A DNA stretch of 64,000 nt, taken from Pseudomonas sp. PSE14. Lineage in GTDB: Bacteria; Pseudomonadota; Gammaproteobacteria; Pseudomonadales; Pseudomonadaceae. Shown here in pieces: positions 16,410 to 25,178 of the stretch (position 1 is the first letter of the stretch; each line of letters opens with the position of its first letter). The notes below the pieces were generated by a model, which saw nothing but the letters and a program-made list of their open reading frames with translations, ran no database searches and was not told the DNA's origin. Where the stretch lies: assembly GCF_029203285.1 (NCBI RefSeq), contig NZ_CP115669.1, positions 4,526,001 through 4,590,000 of the forward strand, read 5' to 3'. The position numbers and the translations under genes were made by a program.

Positions 16410-17714
16410 TCAGTTCAGTTGTTCGACGCGGATGCGTACGACATTGCCGACCACGTCATCCAGCGCTTCCAGCGCGGCGATGGCTTCGATGATGCGGGAC
16501 TCGAGCACGCGGTGGGTAACCAGGATCATCGGCACCAGACCGTCATGCTCTTCGACTTCCATCTGCATGATCGATTCGATGTTGATGCCGCGCTCGGAGA
16601 GGATGGTCGCCACCTGGGCCAGTACGCCCGGATGGTCCTTGGCCTGGATGCGCAGGTAGTAGGCGCTTTCGCAGGCGTCGATCGGCAGGATCGGGTGGTC
16701 GGAGAGCGAGTCCGGCTGGAAGGCCAGGTGCGGCACGCGGTTCTCCGGGTCGGCGGTCATGGCGCGAACCACGTCCACCAGGTCGGCGACCACCGAGGAT
16801 GCGGTGGGCTCCATGCCGGCGCCAGCGCCGTAGAACAGCGTGGAACCGGCGGCATCGCCGTTGACCATGACCGCGTTCATCACGCCGTTCACATTGGCGA
16901 TCAGGCGGTCGGCCGGGATCAGGGTCGGGTGCACGCGCAGCTCGATACCGCTGTCGGTACGGCGCGCAACGCCCAGGTGCTTGATGCGGTAGCCCAGTGC
17001 CTCGGCGTAGTTCACGTCGGCAGTGGTCAGCTGGGTGATGCCTTCGGTGTAGGCCTTGTCGAACTGCAGCGGGATGCCGAAAGCGATGGACGCCAGGATG
17101 GTCAGCTTGTGCGCGGCGTCGATGCCTTCCACGTCGAAGGTCGGATCGGCTTCGGCATAACCCAGCGCCTGGGCTTCCTTCAGCACGTCGGCGAAGGCGC
17201 GGCCCTTCTCACGCATCTCGGTGAGGATGAAGTTGCCGGTGCCGTTGATGATGCCGGCCAGCCAGTTGATGCGGTTGGCGGCCAGGCCCTCGCGGATCGC
17301 CTTGATCACCGGGATGCCGCCGGCCACGGCGGCTTCGAAGGCGACGATGACGCCCTTCTCGCGGGCCTTGGCGAAGATTTCGTTGCCGTGCACGGCGATC
17401 AGCGCCTTGTTGGCAGTGACCACGTGCTTGCCGTTCTCGATGGCCTTGAGCACCAGCTCGTGGGCCAGGGTGTAACCGCCGATCAGCTCGATGACAACGT
17501 CGATTTCCGGGTTGTTCGCCACGTCGAAGATGTCGGCAGTAATGGGGGTACTGCCGGTATCACACTTCGGATTGGGGCGACGGGCGGCAATCTGCGCAAC
17601 CTCGATACCACGCCCGGCACGGCGGGCAATCTCCTCGGCGTTGCGTTTGAGTACATTGAAGGTACCGCCACCGACGGTCCCCAACCCACAGATTCCCACT
17701 TTCACCGGATTCAC
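16410..17714 (-). CDS. hom: Homoserine dehydrogenase
   Basis: NAD(P)-dependent reduction of aspartate semialdehyde to homoserine, the branch to threonine and methionine. The nucleotide-binding motif G-I-C-G-L-G-T-V-G-G-G stands at the N-terminus, the catalytic domain follows with A-N-K-A-L-I-A and N-G-T-G-N-F-I-L, and a C-terminal ACT domain (about 350-425, D-H-P-G-V-L-A-Q-V) gives threonine feedback. I place the start at GTG 17714 (434 residues) because GGGGAG is seven bases upstream; an ATG at 17729 would add five residues and contains that ribosome site within the coding part. It is cotranscribed with thrC. Confidence 0.96.
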   Translation of the reverse strand: MNPVKVGICGLGTVGGGTFNVLKRNAEEIARRAGRGIEVAQIAARRPNPKCDTGSTPITADIFDVANNPEIDVVIELIGGYTLAHELVLKAIENGKHVVTANKALIAVHGNEIFAKAREKGVIVAFEAAVAGGIPVIKAIREGLAANRINWLAGIINGTGNFILTEMREKGRAFADVLKEAQALGYAEADPTFDVEGIDAAHKLTILASIAFGIPLQFDKAYTEGITQLTTADVNYAEALGYRIKHLGVARRTDSGIELRVHPTLIPADRLIANVNGVMNAVMVNGDAAGSTLFYGAGAGMEPTASSVVADLVDVVRAMTADPENRVPHLAFQPDSLSDHPILPIDACESAYYLRIQAKDHPGVLAQVATILSERGINIESIMQMEVEEHDGLVPMILVTHRVLESRIIEAIAALEALDDVVGNVVRIRVEQLN

Positions 17715-17888
17715 GCTGAAACTCCCCATGATTACAGCATCGGGGCGCCTGACGCACCGAAGCCCGCAACGAGGCGGGCATGGGAGCAGGCACCAAATCA
17801 GAACAGGCGGACTGCCTGTTCCATAGTCAAAAGGAACCGAACATTACGAAGCGGTTCCCCATTAGTCAATGCAAGCGCAGCCCGCGAC

Positions 17889-18617
17889 TTACTTGGCTTC
17901 CAGCGCCAGCTTGGCGATCTGGCCGGCCGGCTGGTAGCCCGGCAGCATCTGGCCGTTGGCCAGGATGATCGCCGGGGTGCCCTGCACACCGACCATCTGG
18001 CCCAGCTCCAGCTGCTTGTTCACCGGGTTGTCGCACTTGGCGGCCTTCACTTCCTTCTCGTGGAACATGTCGCTCATGGCCGCCTGGCGGTCCTTGGAGC
18101 ACCACACGGCCTGCAGCTGCGCATCACCCGGCGAGTTCGGGCCCTGGCGCGGGAAGGCCAGGTAGCGCACTTCGATACCGCGCTTCTGCAGTTCCGGTAC
18201 TTCGGCATGCAGCTTCTGGCAGTACGGGCAGGTGGTATCGGTGAACACGGTGATGTGCGCCTTGGTCTCGCCCTTGGCCGGGAAGACCACCATGTCGGCG
18301 GTCGGGATGGCGTTGATGGTCTTGGCCACGCCCGCGCTTTCGGCGGCTTCGGTCAGGTTGGTCGGCTTGCCGTCCTTCACCTGATAGATGTTGCCCTGAA
18401 CGACGAACTGGCCGTCAGCGCTGGCATAGAGCACGCGGCCGCCCTTGAGCTGCACCTGGTAGATGCCTTCGAGGGGGCTCTTGGCGATAGCCTCGATGGG
18501 CAGGTCAGGTTGCAGGGACTGCAGGGTGGTGCGGATTGCCTGGTCCGGCTCGGCGGCCAGAGCAAGGGTGCTGACGAGGCCAAGGGCCGCGGCAGCCAGA
18601 AGTCGGGACAAACGCAT
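17889..18617 (-). CDS. dsbC: Periplasmic disulfide isomerase DsbC
   Basis: This 242-residue periplasmic thiol:disulfide isomerase repairs wrong disulfides. The signal peptide is residues 1-21 (A-L-A-L-A-A end), then comes an N-terminal dimerisation domain and a thioredoxin fold with the active site C130-P-Y-C133. A second, structural cysteine pair (in V-W-C-S-K-D-R and A-K-C-D-N) and the cis-proline in G-T-P-A-I-I are also present. It is the neighbour of xerD and hom as in E. coli (xerD-dsbC) and PAO1. It is kept reduced by DsbD in the model pathway. Confidence 0.97.
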   Translation of the reverse strand: MRLSRLLAAAALGLVSTLALAAEPDQAIRTTLQSLQPDLPIEAIAKSPLEGIYQVQLKGGRVLYASADGQFVVQGNIYQVKDGKPTNLTEAAESAGVAKTINAIPTADMVVFPAKGETKAHITVFTDTTCPYCQKLHAEVPELQKRGIEVRYLAFPRQGPNSPGDAQLQAVWCSKDRQAAMSDMFHEKEVKAAKCDNPVNKQLELGQMVGVQGTPAIILANGQMLPGYQPAGQIAKLALEAK

Positions 18618-18785
18618 GGAAAACTCCTGATGTCGGTCGGCGAAGACTATCACACCCTACTGGTCAGGCCGAGCCGCAGGCTGTAGCGAGAAGCTTCGGC
18701 GTACCGGGGGTTCACGACTGCATCGCAAAGATCGAACAAGGTGTACACGTCCCTGTCGGTACAGCCTGCCCAAGCGCAACCCGGC

Positions 18786-18830
18786 CCGGCCATCCATGGC
18801 CGGTCGTTTGCGGGGCAACGCATGCGTTGC
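18786..18830. other. Two perfect palindromes between xerD and dsbC
   Basis: CCGGCCAT-CC-ATGGCCGG (18786-18803) and GCAACGCATGCGTTGC (18815-18830) stand 11 bases apart in the 225-base gap after xerD. Neither is followed by a U-tract, so they may form RNA hairpins that end or stabilise the xerD message rather than classical terminators. Confidence 0.5.
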
Positions 18831-18842
18831 TAGAGCCCCCGC

Positions 18843-19739
18843 TCACCCCCTGGGGTGATGCTGTGCATGCAGGTCCTGCAGGCGCGCCCGGGCGATATGG
18901 GTGTAGATCTGCGTGGTGGAAAGATCACTGTGCCCCAGCAGCATCTGTACCACACGCAGGTCGGCTCCATGGTTGAGCAGATGGGTGGCGAAGGCATGGC
19001 GCAGGGTGTGTGGCGACAGGTTCTTGCCGATGCCGGCGACTTTCGCGTGCAGCTTGATGCGGTGCCAGAAGGTCTGGCGGGTCATCTGCTCGCCGCGCAG
19101 GCTCGGGAACAGCACATCGCTGGGACGCCCGCCCAGCAGGTCCGCCCGCGCTTCGCGCATGTAGCGCTCGATCCACAGGATGGCTTCCTCGCCCAGCGGC
19201 ACCAGCCGCTCCTTGCTGCCTTTGCCCATGACGCGCACCACGCCCTGGCGCAGGTTGACCTGTTCCAGGGTCAGCCCGACCAGTTCACTGACCCGCAGCC
19301 CGCAGGCGTAGAGCACTTCCAGCATGGTGCGGTCACGCAGGCCCAGCGGATCGTCCGTCTCCGGCGCCGCCAGCAGCGCTTCGACATCGGCCTCCGAAAG
19401 CGACTTGGGCAGCGGCTTGCCCAGTTGCGGCAGTTCCACCAGCAGCGTCGGGTCCTCCTCGATCAACCCTTCTCGCAGGCAGTAACGATAGAAGCCGCGC
19501 AGCCCCGAGAGGAAGCGCGCCGTGGAGCGGGCCTTATAACCCTCGCCCAGGCGCCAGGCCAGATGATCGAGGATCACCTCGCGCCCTGCCGACTCCAGCG
19601 CCACCCCGCGCTCGTCGAGCCAGCCGTTGAACAGCGCGAGGTCGCTGCCGTAGGCGCTGCGAGTGTTGTCGGAGAGACCCTTTTCCAACCAGAGGGCGTC
19701 GAGGAATCGGTCGATCAGTGAATGTGAAACCGGCATCAT
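18843..19739 (-). CDS. xerD: Tyrosine recombinase XerD
   Basis: This 298-residue site-specific recombinase acts with XerC and FtsK at dif to resolve chromosome dimers. The N-terminal SAM-like core-binding domain is at about 5-90, and the catalytic domain has the pentad: Arg in A-C-G-L-R-V-S-E-L, Lys in G-K-G-S-K-E-R, H-x-x-R in S-P-H-T-L-R-H-A-F-A, His in L-L-G-H-S-D and the nucleophile Tyr279 in T-T-Q-I-Y-T-H. Length is normal. No clear ribosome site precedes ATG 19739 or the ATG at 19736. The neighbours dsbC and the divergent antiporter match the housekeeping locus, so this is the chromosomal enzyme and not an integrase. Confidence 0.96.
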   Translation of the reverse strand: MMPVSHSLIDRFLDALWLEKGLSDNTRSAYGSDLALFNGWLDERGVALESAGREVILDHLAWRLGEGYKARSTARFLSGLRGFYRYCLREGLIEEDPTLLVELPQLGKPLPKSLSEADVEALLAAPETDDPLGLRDRTMLEVLYACGLRVSELVGLTLEQVNLRQGVVRVMGKGSKERLVPLGEEAILWIERYMREARADLLGGRPSDVLFPSLRGEQMTRQTFWHRIKLHAKVAGIGKNLSPHTLRHAFATHLLNHGADLRVVQMLLGHSDLSTTQIYTHIARARLQDLHAQHHPRG

Positions 19740-19831
19740 GTCAGGCTATATCAATAGAAAAGCGTGGAACTAGTCTTCCACAGCCGCCCCCCGCAACTCC
19801 ACCGTCAACAGCGCAAGGACCCGGCTCCACC

Positions 19832-21676
19832 ATGGACGAACACAGCACTTACTTCGCCTTCGCCGGCATTGGCATCGCCTCCCTGCTCAGCCAGTGGCTG
19901 GCCTGGCGCCTGCGCCTGCCGGCGATCCTGTTCCTGCTACTGAGCGGTATTCTGATCGGCCCTGTCCTGCACCTCCTGACCCCGGAACACCTGTTCGGCC
20001 CGCTGCTGTTCCCGGTGGTATCCCTCGCAGTGGCCCTGGTGCTGTTCGAGGGCAGCCTGACGCTGCGCCTGGACGAATGGAAGGAAATCGGCACCGTGGT
20101 CCGTCGCATGGTCACCGTCGGCGCGCTCACCACCTGGGGGGTGATCGCCCTGGCGACCCGCTACCTGCTGGACTTCACCTGGGAAATGGCCCTGCTGTTC
20201 GGCGCCCTCACCCTGGTCACCGGCCCCACGGTGATCGTGCCGATGCTGCGGGTCGTACGTCCTAACGCGACCATCGCCAACATCCTGCGCTGGGAAGGCA
20301 TCGTCATCGACCCCATCGGCGCCCTGCTGGCCGTCGTGGTCTACACCTTCATCGCCGCCAGCGACGTCGGCCAGGGCTGGGCCGACAGCCTGCTGACCTT
20401 CGTCAGCGTGATCGGCTGCGGCATCGCCTTCGGCCTGGTCGGCGGCCAGGCGCTGGGGGTCGCCCTGCGTCGGCACTGGCTACCGGATTACCTGCACAAC
20501 CTGGCATCCCTGTCCGTGGTTCTGGGCGTGTTCGTGCTGTCGAACAACGTCATGTCGGAATCGGGACTGCTGGCCGTGACCGTGATGGGCCTGCGCATGG
20601 CCAACATGCAGGGCGTCGACGTGAAGCACATCCTGCACTTCAAAGAAAACCTCAGCGTGCTGCTGATCTCCGGGCTGTTCGTGCTGCTGGCCGCGCGCCT
20701 GGACATGTCGGCGCTGCTCGGCCTTGGCCCGGTTGCACTGCTGGTGCTGGCGCTGATCCAGTTCGTCGCCCGGCCACTGAGCGTGATGATCTCCACCGCC
20801 GGCTCCGCACTGAACTGGCGCGAACGCGCGCTGCTGAGCTGGATCGCGCCACGCGGCATCGTCGCCGCAGCAGTATCGGCAATCTTCGCCATTCGCATGA
20901 TGGAAGCCGGCCACGCCCAGGCCGGCGTACTGGTGCCCCTCACCTTCCTGGTGATCATCGGCACCGTGGTCCTGCAAAGCGCCACCGCGCGCCCACTGGC
21001 CCGCCTGCTGAAAGTCGCCGAGCCGGTGCCCACCGGCTTCCTGATCGTCGGTGCCAACCCGGTGGCGCGGGCCATCGGCGTCGGCCTGCAGAACGCCGGG
21101 GTGCAGGTGCTGCTCACCGACTCCAGTTGGGAGAACACCCGCGCCGCGCGCATGGAGAACCTGCCAACCTACTTCGGCAACCCCGCCTCGCAACATGCCG
21201 AGGCGCACCTGGACCTGATCGGCCTGGGGCATTTGCTGGCGCTGTCCCCCAACGCCGAGCTGAATGCCCTGATGTGTATGAGCTTCCGCCACGAATTCAG
21301 CCCCTGGCAGCGCTTCATCCTGCCCAGCAGCCAGGACAGCCGCCGCAGCCAGAAGCATCGTGTCAGCGACCGCCATCGCGGCCATCCCCTGGGCCAGACG
21401 CCCATCACCTACCCGCAGATGGCCGGCTTGATCGCGCGCGGCGCGGAAGTCCGCTCGACGCTGCTCAGCGACAACTTCGGCTGGGAGGAATACCAGGCCC
21501 AGCACGGCAGCCGGGCGCTGCTGCTGTTCGCCCGCGACCCGAACGGCCGCCTGCACATCGCCAGCCCGGACCGGCCGCTGACGCCCGGCACCGGCTGGAC
21601 GGTGATCTCACTGGTGGAGGAAGCCCCGGAAAATGTCGCGGGTACAAATGAAACAGCGCAAGCCGCAATAACCTGA
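19832..21676 (+). CDS. CPA1-type Na+/H+ antiporter with C-terminal nucleotide-binding-like region
   Basis: This 614-residue inner-membrane cation/proton antiporter has about twelve helices over residues 5-400, including L-P-A-I-L-F-L-L-L-S-G-I, A-L-V-L-F-E-G-S-L-T-L and the G-P-T-V-I-V-P segment near the expected ion site. The C-terminal part (about 400-610) starts with a Rossmann-like F-L-I-V-G-A-N-P-V-A-R-A-I-G and is similar to TrkA-N/RCK modules, so binding of a nucleotide may gate it. The start at 19832 is supported by a normal N-terminus; the open frame to 19718 overlaps xerD. It is divergent from xerD, as in PAO1 (PA3739 from memory). Na+, K+ or other ion specificity cannot be told. 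Confidence 0.9.
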   Translation: MDEHSTYFAFAGIGIASLLSQWLAWRLRLPAILFLLLSGILIGPVLHLLTPEHLFGPLLFPVVSLAVALVLFEGSLTLRLDEWKEIGTVVRRMVTVGALTTWGVIALATRYLLDFTWEMALLFGALTLVTGPTVIVPMLRVVRPNATIANILRWEGIVIDPIGALLAVVVYTFIAASDVGQGWADSLLTFVSVIGCGIAFGLVGGQALGVALRRHWLPDYLHNLASLSVVLGVFVLSNNVMSESGLLAVTVMGLRMANMQGVDVKHILHFKENLSVLLISGLFVLLAARLDMSALLGLGPVALLVLALIQFVARPLSVMISTAGSALNWRERALLSWIAPRGIVAAAVSAIFAIRMMEAGHAQAGVLVPLTFLVIIGTVVLQSATARPLARLLKVAEPVPTGFLIVGANPVARAIGVGLQNAGVQVLLTDSSWENTRAARMENLPTYFGNPASQHAEAHLDLIGLGHLLALSPNAELNALMCMSFRHEFSPWQRFILPSSQDSRRSQKHRVSDRHRGHPLGQTPITYPQMAGLIARGAEVRSTLLSDNFGWEEYQAQHGSRALLLFARDPNGRLHIASPDRPLTPGTGWTVISLVEEAPENVAGTNETAQAAIT

Positions 21677-21759
21677 CAATCGGCCGCGTCAGCCTATCTT
21701 TAGGTGGGTGACAGAATTCGTCTGACAGACAATGATTGCATCACGCCATCATTGCACCA

Positions 21760-22452
21760 ATGAAGCTTACCGCCATGCCCAGTCAGCAGAACTCCCGCCT
21801 CGGTCAGATCCTGGTCAGCAAGGGACTGATCACCTCCCAACAGCTGGACCACGCCATCCAGCTCCAGCTCAGCAACGGGTTGCGCCTGGGCGAAACGCTG
21901 ATCCAGCAGGGCTGGATCAGCGAACGCCAGCTCGGGCGGGCCCTGAAGAAGCAGAACAACGTGCGCCTGGCGGCGACGCTCCTGGCGGCATTGCTCAGCC
22001 CGTTTCAGCTGGCCAGCGCGGACGTGCAGCGTCAGGCTCCGACCAGCATCACCCGCCATGAAGCGCCCCACGGCCTGAAACCGCTCAGCGACCATGAGAT
22101 GAGCAACATCAACGCCCAGGGCTTCGATGACACCCTGCAAAGCCTCCTGGTCAGTGCCGAAGGCGGCGACGGCGTGGGCACCGTCAAGCAGCTCGCGCGC
22201 CTGGTGCTGCCGGTAGTGGACAGCCTGGACGCCGAAACCTCCATGCGTGACGTGCAGTACGACACCGCGCACGCCTCCTCGACCTTCAATGCCGACGGCT
22301 CGATCAACGTGCGCCTGCCCAGCTCCATCGGCGAAGTGCGCTTCGACAACATCCGTGTCGCCGGCGCGCCCAAGACCCAGAGCATGGGCAGCCTGAGCCT
22401 GCAGAACATCGACCTGTCCCAGGCTTCGCTGAAGATCAGCCTGCGCCACTGA
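21760..22452 (+). CDS. MshEN-domain protein with central membrane segment, unknown function
   Basis: About 230 residues with an odd build. Residues about 6-56 (L-G-Q-I-L-V-S-K-G-L-I-T, then Q-L-S-N-G-L-R-L-G-E-T-L, W-I-S-E-R-Q-L) are an MshEN/GSPII_E N-terminal domain, which in secretion ATPases binds cyclic di-GMP or makes protein contacts. A single hydrophobic stretch (L-A-A-T-L-L-A-A-L-L-S-P-F) follows, ending A-S-A like a signal-peptidase site. The rest has a L-S-D-H-E-M-S-N-I-N-A-Q-G motif like those of surface proteins of the DUF6160 type, then a beta-rich part. The start is uncertain: ATG at 21760, or 21775, or 21736; none has a strong ribosome site. A gene of this kind is present at this locus in PAO1 as I recall (PA3740). 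Confidence 0.65.
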   Translation: MKLTAMPSQQNSRLGQILVSKGLITSQQLDHAIQLQLSNGLRLGETLIQQGWISERQLGRALKKQNNVRLAATLLAALLSPFQLASADVQRQAPTSITRHEAPHGLKPLSDHEMSNINAQGFDDTLQSLLVSAEGGDGVGTVKQLARLVLPVVDSLDAETSMRDVQYDTAHASSTFNADGSINVRLPSSIGEVRFDNIRVAGAPKTQSMGSLSLQNIDLSQASLKISLRH

Positions 22453-22491
22453 GTCTTTTGTGTAGGAACGAGCTGACCGACATCGAAATGA

Positions 22492-22517
22492 AAGAAGGCG
22501 CCCACGGGCGCCTTCTT
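22492..22517. terminator. Bidirectional terminator
   Basis: AAGAAGGCGCCC-AC-GGGCGCCTTCTT is a perfect stem between the convergent MshEN-domain gene and the thioesterase gene. Confidence 0.75.
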
Positions 22518-22522
22518 GCGTA

Positions 22523-22936
22523 TCAGGCCTCGAAACCCGGCAGGACCGGCACCGGGCGCTTCTCATCATCGATGGCGACGAAGCTGAACAACCCGTGAAT
22601 GGCCTTCTCGCGGCCGTCGGCGGACATGCTCTCGACGAAAACCTCGACCTCGACCTTCAGGCTGGTGTTGCCGACCTTCACCACCCGGCCAATCAGCTCG
22701 ACGATGGAGCCGGCGGGGATCGGGTGCTTGAAATCGATGCGGTCGGTGGACACGGTCACCAGTGGCAGGCGGCAGAAGCGCGTCGCGGCGATGAACGAGA
22801 CTTCGTCCATCCAGGCCAGCGCGGTGCCGCCGAACAGGGTGTTGTGGTGGTTGGTGGTGGGCGGGAAGATCGCCTTGGTCACGCGGGTTTCCGAAAGCGT
22901 CGTGCGGCGAAGGATTTCTTGCTCTCTGGGGCTCAT
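22523..22936 (-). CDS. Acyl-CoA thioesterase (hotdog fold)
   Basis: This 137-residue protein of the YciA/BFIT-like thioesterase family hydrolyses acyl-CoA to acid and CoA. Visible signatures are N-H-H-N-T-L-F-G-G-T-A-L-A-W-M-D-E (about 29-45), which holds the catalytic helix, and D-F-K-H-P-I-P-A-G. The start at 22936 gives the family length; an ATG at 23044 only adds a low-complexity tail. Most likely a housekeeping enzyme for CoA recycling. It is separated from rplS by a terminator. Confidence 0.88.
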   Translation of the reverse strand: MSPREQEILRRTTLSETRVTKAIFPPTTNHHNTLFGGTALAWMDEVSFIAATRFCRLPLVTVSTDRIDFKHPIPAGSIVELIGRVVKVGNTSLKVEVEVFVESMSADGREKAIHGLFSFVAIDDEKRPVPVLPGFEA

Positions 22937-23055
22937 GCCACTGCTACCTGATGCATTGAAGGTGGCTGCCGGTGCTGCGGATGTTGTGCTTGTCGTGCGC
23001 TGCCGGGGGCAGATGGGAACGGGGCCGAAGTGGCCAGCCGGCAAACGCCGGACAA

Positions 23056-23085
23056 GAAAAAAGCAGCCCGTGGGCTGCTTTTTTC
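23056..23085 (-). terminator. Terminator of the rpsP-rimM-trmD-rplS operon
   Basis: GAAAAAAGCAGCCC-GT-GGGCTGCTTTTTTC lies 16 bases after the rplS stop, a strong stem with a six-base U-tract. Confidence 0.88.
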
Positions 23086-23101
23086 GGGAAAGACCGGTGA
23101 C

Positions 23102-23452
23102 TTAGACCAGTTTTTCCTTGATGCGCGCTGCCTTGCCGGACAGTTCGCGGAGGTAGTACAGCTTGGCCTTGCGCACGTCGCCGCGACGCTTGACGGAAAC
23201 GCTGTCTACCAGCGGGCTGTAGGTCTGGAAGGTACGCTCTACGCCTACGCCGTTGGAGATCTTGCGAACGGTGAACGCGCTGTTCAGGCCGCGGTTGCGC
23301 TTGCCGATGACAACGCCTTCGAAGGCCTGCAGACGCTGACGGTCGCCTTCCTTCACTTTAACCTGGACGATTACGGTGTCGCCGGGGGCGAACGCCGGAA
23401 TCTCTTTGTTCATCTGTTCAGCTTCGATCTGCTGAATGATCTTGTTGGTCAT
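23102..23452 (-). CDS. rplS: 50S ribosomal protein L19
   Basis: This 116-residue large-subunit protein lies at the 30S-50S interface. The family pattern [30 protein letters not shown] and [17 protein letters not shown] is complete. It is the last gene of the operon, 44 bases after trmD, with a strong terminator behind. Confidence 0.99.
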   Translation of the reverse strand: MTNKIIQQIEAEQMNKEIPAFAPGDTVIVQVKVKEGDRQRLQAFEGVVIGKRNRGLNSAFTVRKISNGVGVERTFQTYSPLVDSVSVKRRGDVRKAKLYYLRELSGKAARIKEKLV

Positions 23453-23496
23453 TTCAGTGCTCCTAAGACAAGCGCTCGGCGCTCGCCATCGATACG

Positions 23497-24240
23497 TTAA
23501 CTATCGTTCCGCTGGCGGATGTATTCCTCCAGCAGCTTCTTCTCTTCTCCAGAAAGCGAGCGGCAATCCAGAAGATCGGCACGTCGTTCCCAGGTCCTGC
23601 CTAAGGACTGCTGCAAACGCCAGCGCCGGATGTGTTCGTGGTTGCCGCTGAGCAGCACCTCAGGAACACGTTTGTCTGCGTACACCTCGGGTCGGGTGTA
23701 GTGCGGACAGTCGAGCAGGCCATCCGTGAAGGAGTCCTCCTCGGCGGAGTCCACGTGGCCCAGTGCACCGGGCAACAATCGCGTGACCGCGTCAATCAGC
23801 ACCATGGCCGGAAGCTCACCCCCGGACAGGACATAATCGCCAACTGACCATTCCTCATCGACATGCTCTTCAATGAAGCGCTCGTCGATGCCTTCGTAAC
23901 GCCCGGCGATCAGGATCAGTCGTTCCTCGTTCGCCAGTTCCTTCACGGCCGCTTGCGTGAGCTTGCGACCTTGCGGCGAGAGGTAGATCACCTTCGCCGG
24001 TCCGCCAGCGGCTTGCCGGGCATCGCCCAGTGCGCCTTCAAGCGGCTTGATTTTCATCACCATGCCGGGACCACCGCCGAAAGGCCGGTCATCCACCGTC
24101 TGGTGACGGTCCTCGGTGTTGCTCCGCGGGTTGAAGCACTGAAGCTGAATCAGCTCCTGCTTGACCGCGCGACTCGTGATGCCATAGTCGCTGATGGCGC
24201 GAAACATCTCCGGGAAGATGCTGATGACTCCAATCCACAT
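23497..24240 (-). CDS. trmD: tRNA (guanine-37-N1)-methyltransferase
   Basis: This 247-residue SPOUT-class enzyme methylates G37 of tRNAs with CNG-type anticodons using S-adenosylmethionine and so prevents +1 frameshifts. Typical parts are [12 protein letters not shown] at the start, [26 protein letters not shown] and the trefoil-knot [12 protein letters not shown]. It starts three bases after rimM, so they are translated together. Confidence 0.98.
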   Translation of the reverse strand: MWIGVISIFPEMFRAISDYGITSRAVKQELIQLQCFNPRSNTEDRHQTVDDRPFGGGPGMVMKIKPLEGALGDARQAAGGPAKVIYLSPQGRKLTQAAVKELANEERLILIAGRYEGIDERFIEEHVDEEWSVGDYVLSGGELPAMVLIDAVTRLLPGALGHVDSAEEDSFTDGLLDCPHYTRPEVYADKRVPEVLLSGNHEHIRRWRLQQSLGRTWERRADLLDCRSLSGEEKKLLEEYIRQRNDS

Positions 24241-24243
24241 GAA

Positions 24244-24780
24244 TTAGAAGTCCGCGTCCCAGTCCACCCGAATCTCGCCAGCTTCCAGGTCCACCGCTTG
24301 CACGCACTGATCCGTATACGGGAGCAGGCGTTCACGGTCGTCCAGGCTGCCTGCGCAGGGCTTGACTACCATCACATCGTTGGCGCCGGTCTCCAGCATG
24401 TGGTCGAGAATCCCGAACAGTTGCCCGTTCTGGTCGATCACCCTGAGACCTTCCAACTGGCTCCAGTAGAATTCGCCATCGTCCAGCACCGGCAGCTCGC
24501 TGCGCGGAACCAGGATTTCGAATTCAGCGAAGGTGCGGGCGATCTCGCGATCATCCAGTCCCTTCAGCTTCGCGACCAGGACATTGCCCTGCACGCGACC
24601 TTGAACCAGCTCAGCCTGTCGAACCTCGTTGCCACGCTTGAGCGTCCAGCGACGGTAATCCAGCAGGTTGTCCAACGGATCGGTAAAGGAATACACCTTC
24701 ACCTCACCACGAATGCCGTGCACCGATACGATCTTGCCGAGAACGATCATCTCCTCGGCGGGAGCAGGCTTCGTGTTCAT
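24244..24780 (-). CDS. rimM: 16S rRNA processing protein RimM
   Basis: This 178-residue assembly factor binds S19 and helps maturation of the 30S head. The N-terminal RimM domain (I-V-L-G-K-I-V-S-V-H-G-I-R-G-E-V-K-V) is followed by a PRC-barrel (about 100-175, with Y-W-S-Q-L-E-G-L and M-L-E-T-G-A-N-D-V-M-V-V-K). It lies five bases from rpsP and three bases from trmD. Confidence 0.98.
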   Translation of the reverse strand: MNTKPAPAEEMIVLGKIVSVHGIRGEVKVYSFTDPLDNLLDYRRWTLKRGNEVRQAELVQGRVQGNVLVAKLKGLDDREIARTFAEFEILVPRSELPVLDDGEFYWSQLEGLRVIDQNGQLFGILDHMLETGANDVMVVKPCAGSLDDRERLLPYTDQCVQAVDLEAGEIRVDWDADF

Positions 24781-24785
24781 CGATC

Positions 24786-25034
24786 TCAGGCAGCCTTGGC
24801 GGCTTCCTTGATCAGCTGAGCAACACGCTCAGACGGTTGAGCGCCTTGGCTCAGCCAGTAGTTCAGACGCTCCTGGTTGATCGAGACCTTGACCTCGGCA
24901 CCAGTTGCAACAGGGTTGAAGAAGCCGACGCGCTCAACGAAACGGCCGTCACGAGCGTTGCGGCTGTTGGTCACGGTCAGGTGATAGAACGGGCGCTTCT
25001 TGGAGCCGCCACGAGCCAGACGAATGGTTACCAT
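24786..25034 (-). CDS. rpsP: 30S ribosomal protein S16
   Basis: This is an 82-residue small-subunit protein. [18 protein letters not shown] at the N-terminus and F-F-N-P-V-A are diagnostic. The start at 25034 is fixed by the conserved N-terminus. It is the first gene of the operon, and the 144-base gap to ffh must carry its promoter. Confidence 0.99.
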   Translation of the reverse strand: MVTIRLARGGSKKRPFYHLTVTNSRNARDGRFVERVGFFNPVATGAEVKVSINQERLNYWLSQGAQPSERVAQLIKEAAKAA

Positions 25035-25150
25035 GCGTACGTTGTTCCTATGGTTTGCTTGCAAAAAAGAAATGCAGCCCCCGGGCACAGAGCCCGAAAG
25101 GCCGCATATTCTATGAGCTAAAGCCCCGCGCCGCAAGCCGCAGCGCGTCC

Positions 25151-25170
25151 GGCCCGCCGGGCGGCGGGCC
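25151..25170 (-). other. G+C-rich hairpin after ffh
   Basis: GGCCCGCC-GGGC-GGCGGGCC starts nine bases after the ffh stop. It has no U-tract; it may be a weak or Rho-assisted terminator, or an RNA-stability element between ffh and rpsP. Confidence 0.5.
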
Positions 25171-25178
25171 GTCTGGGG

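Noticed and set aside
14901-18686. 1261-codon plus-strand frame opposite thrC, hom and dsbC
   Set aside because: Spans three well-identified genes antisense, with the typical GC-skewed composition of a shadow frame.
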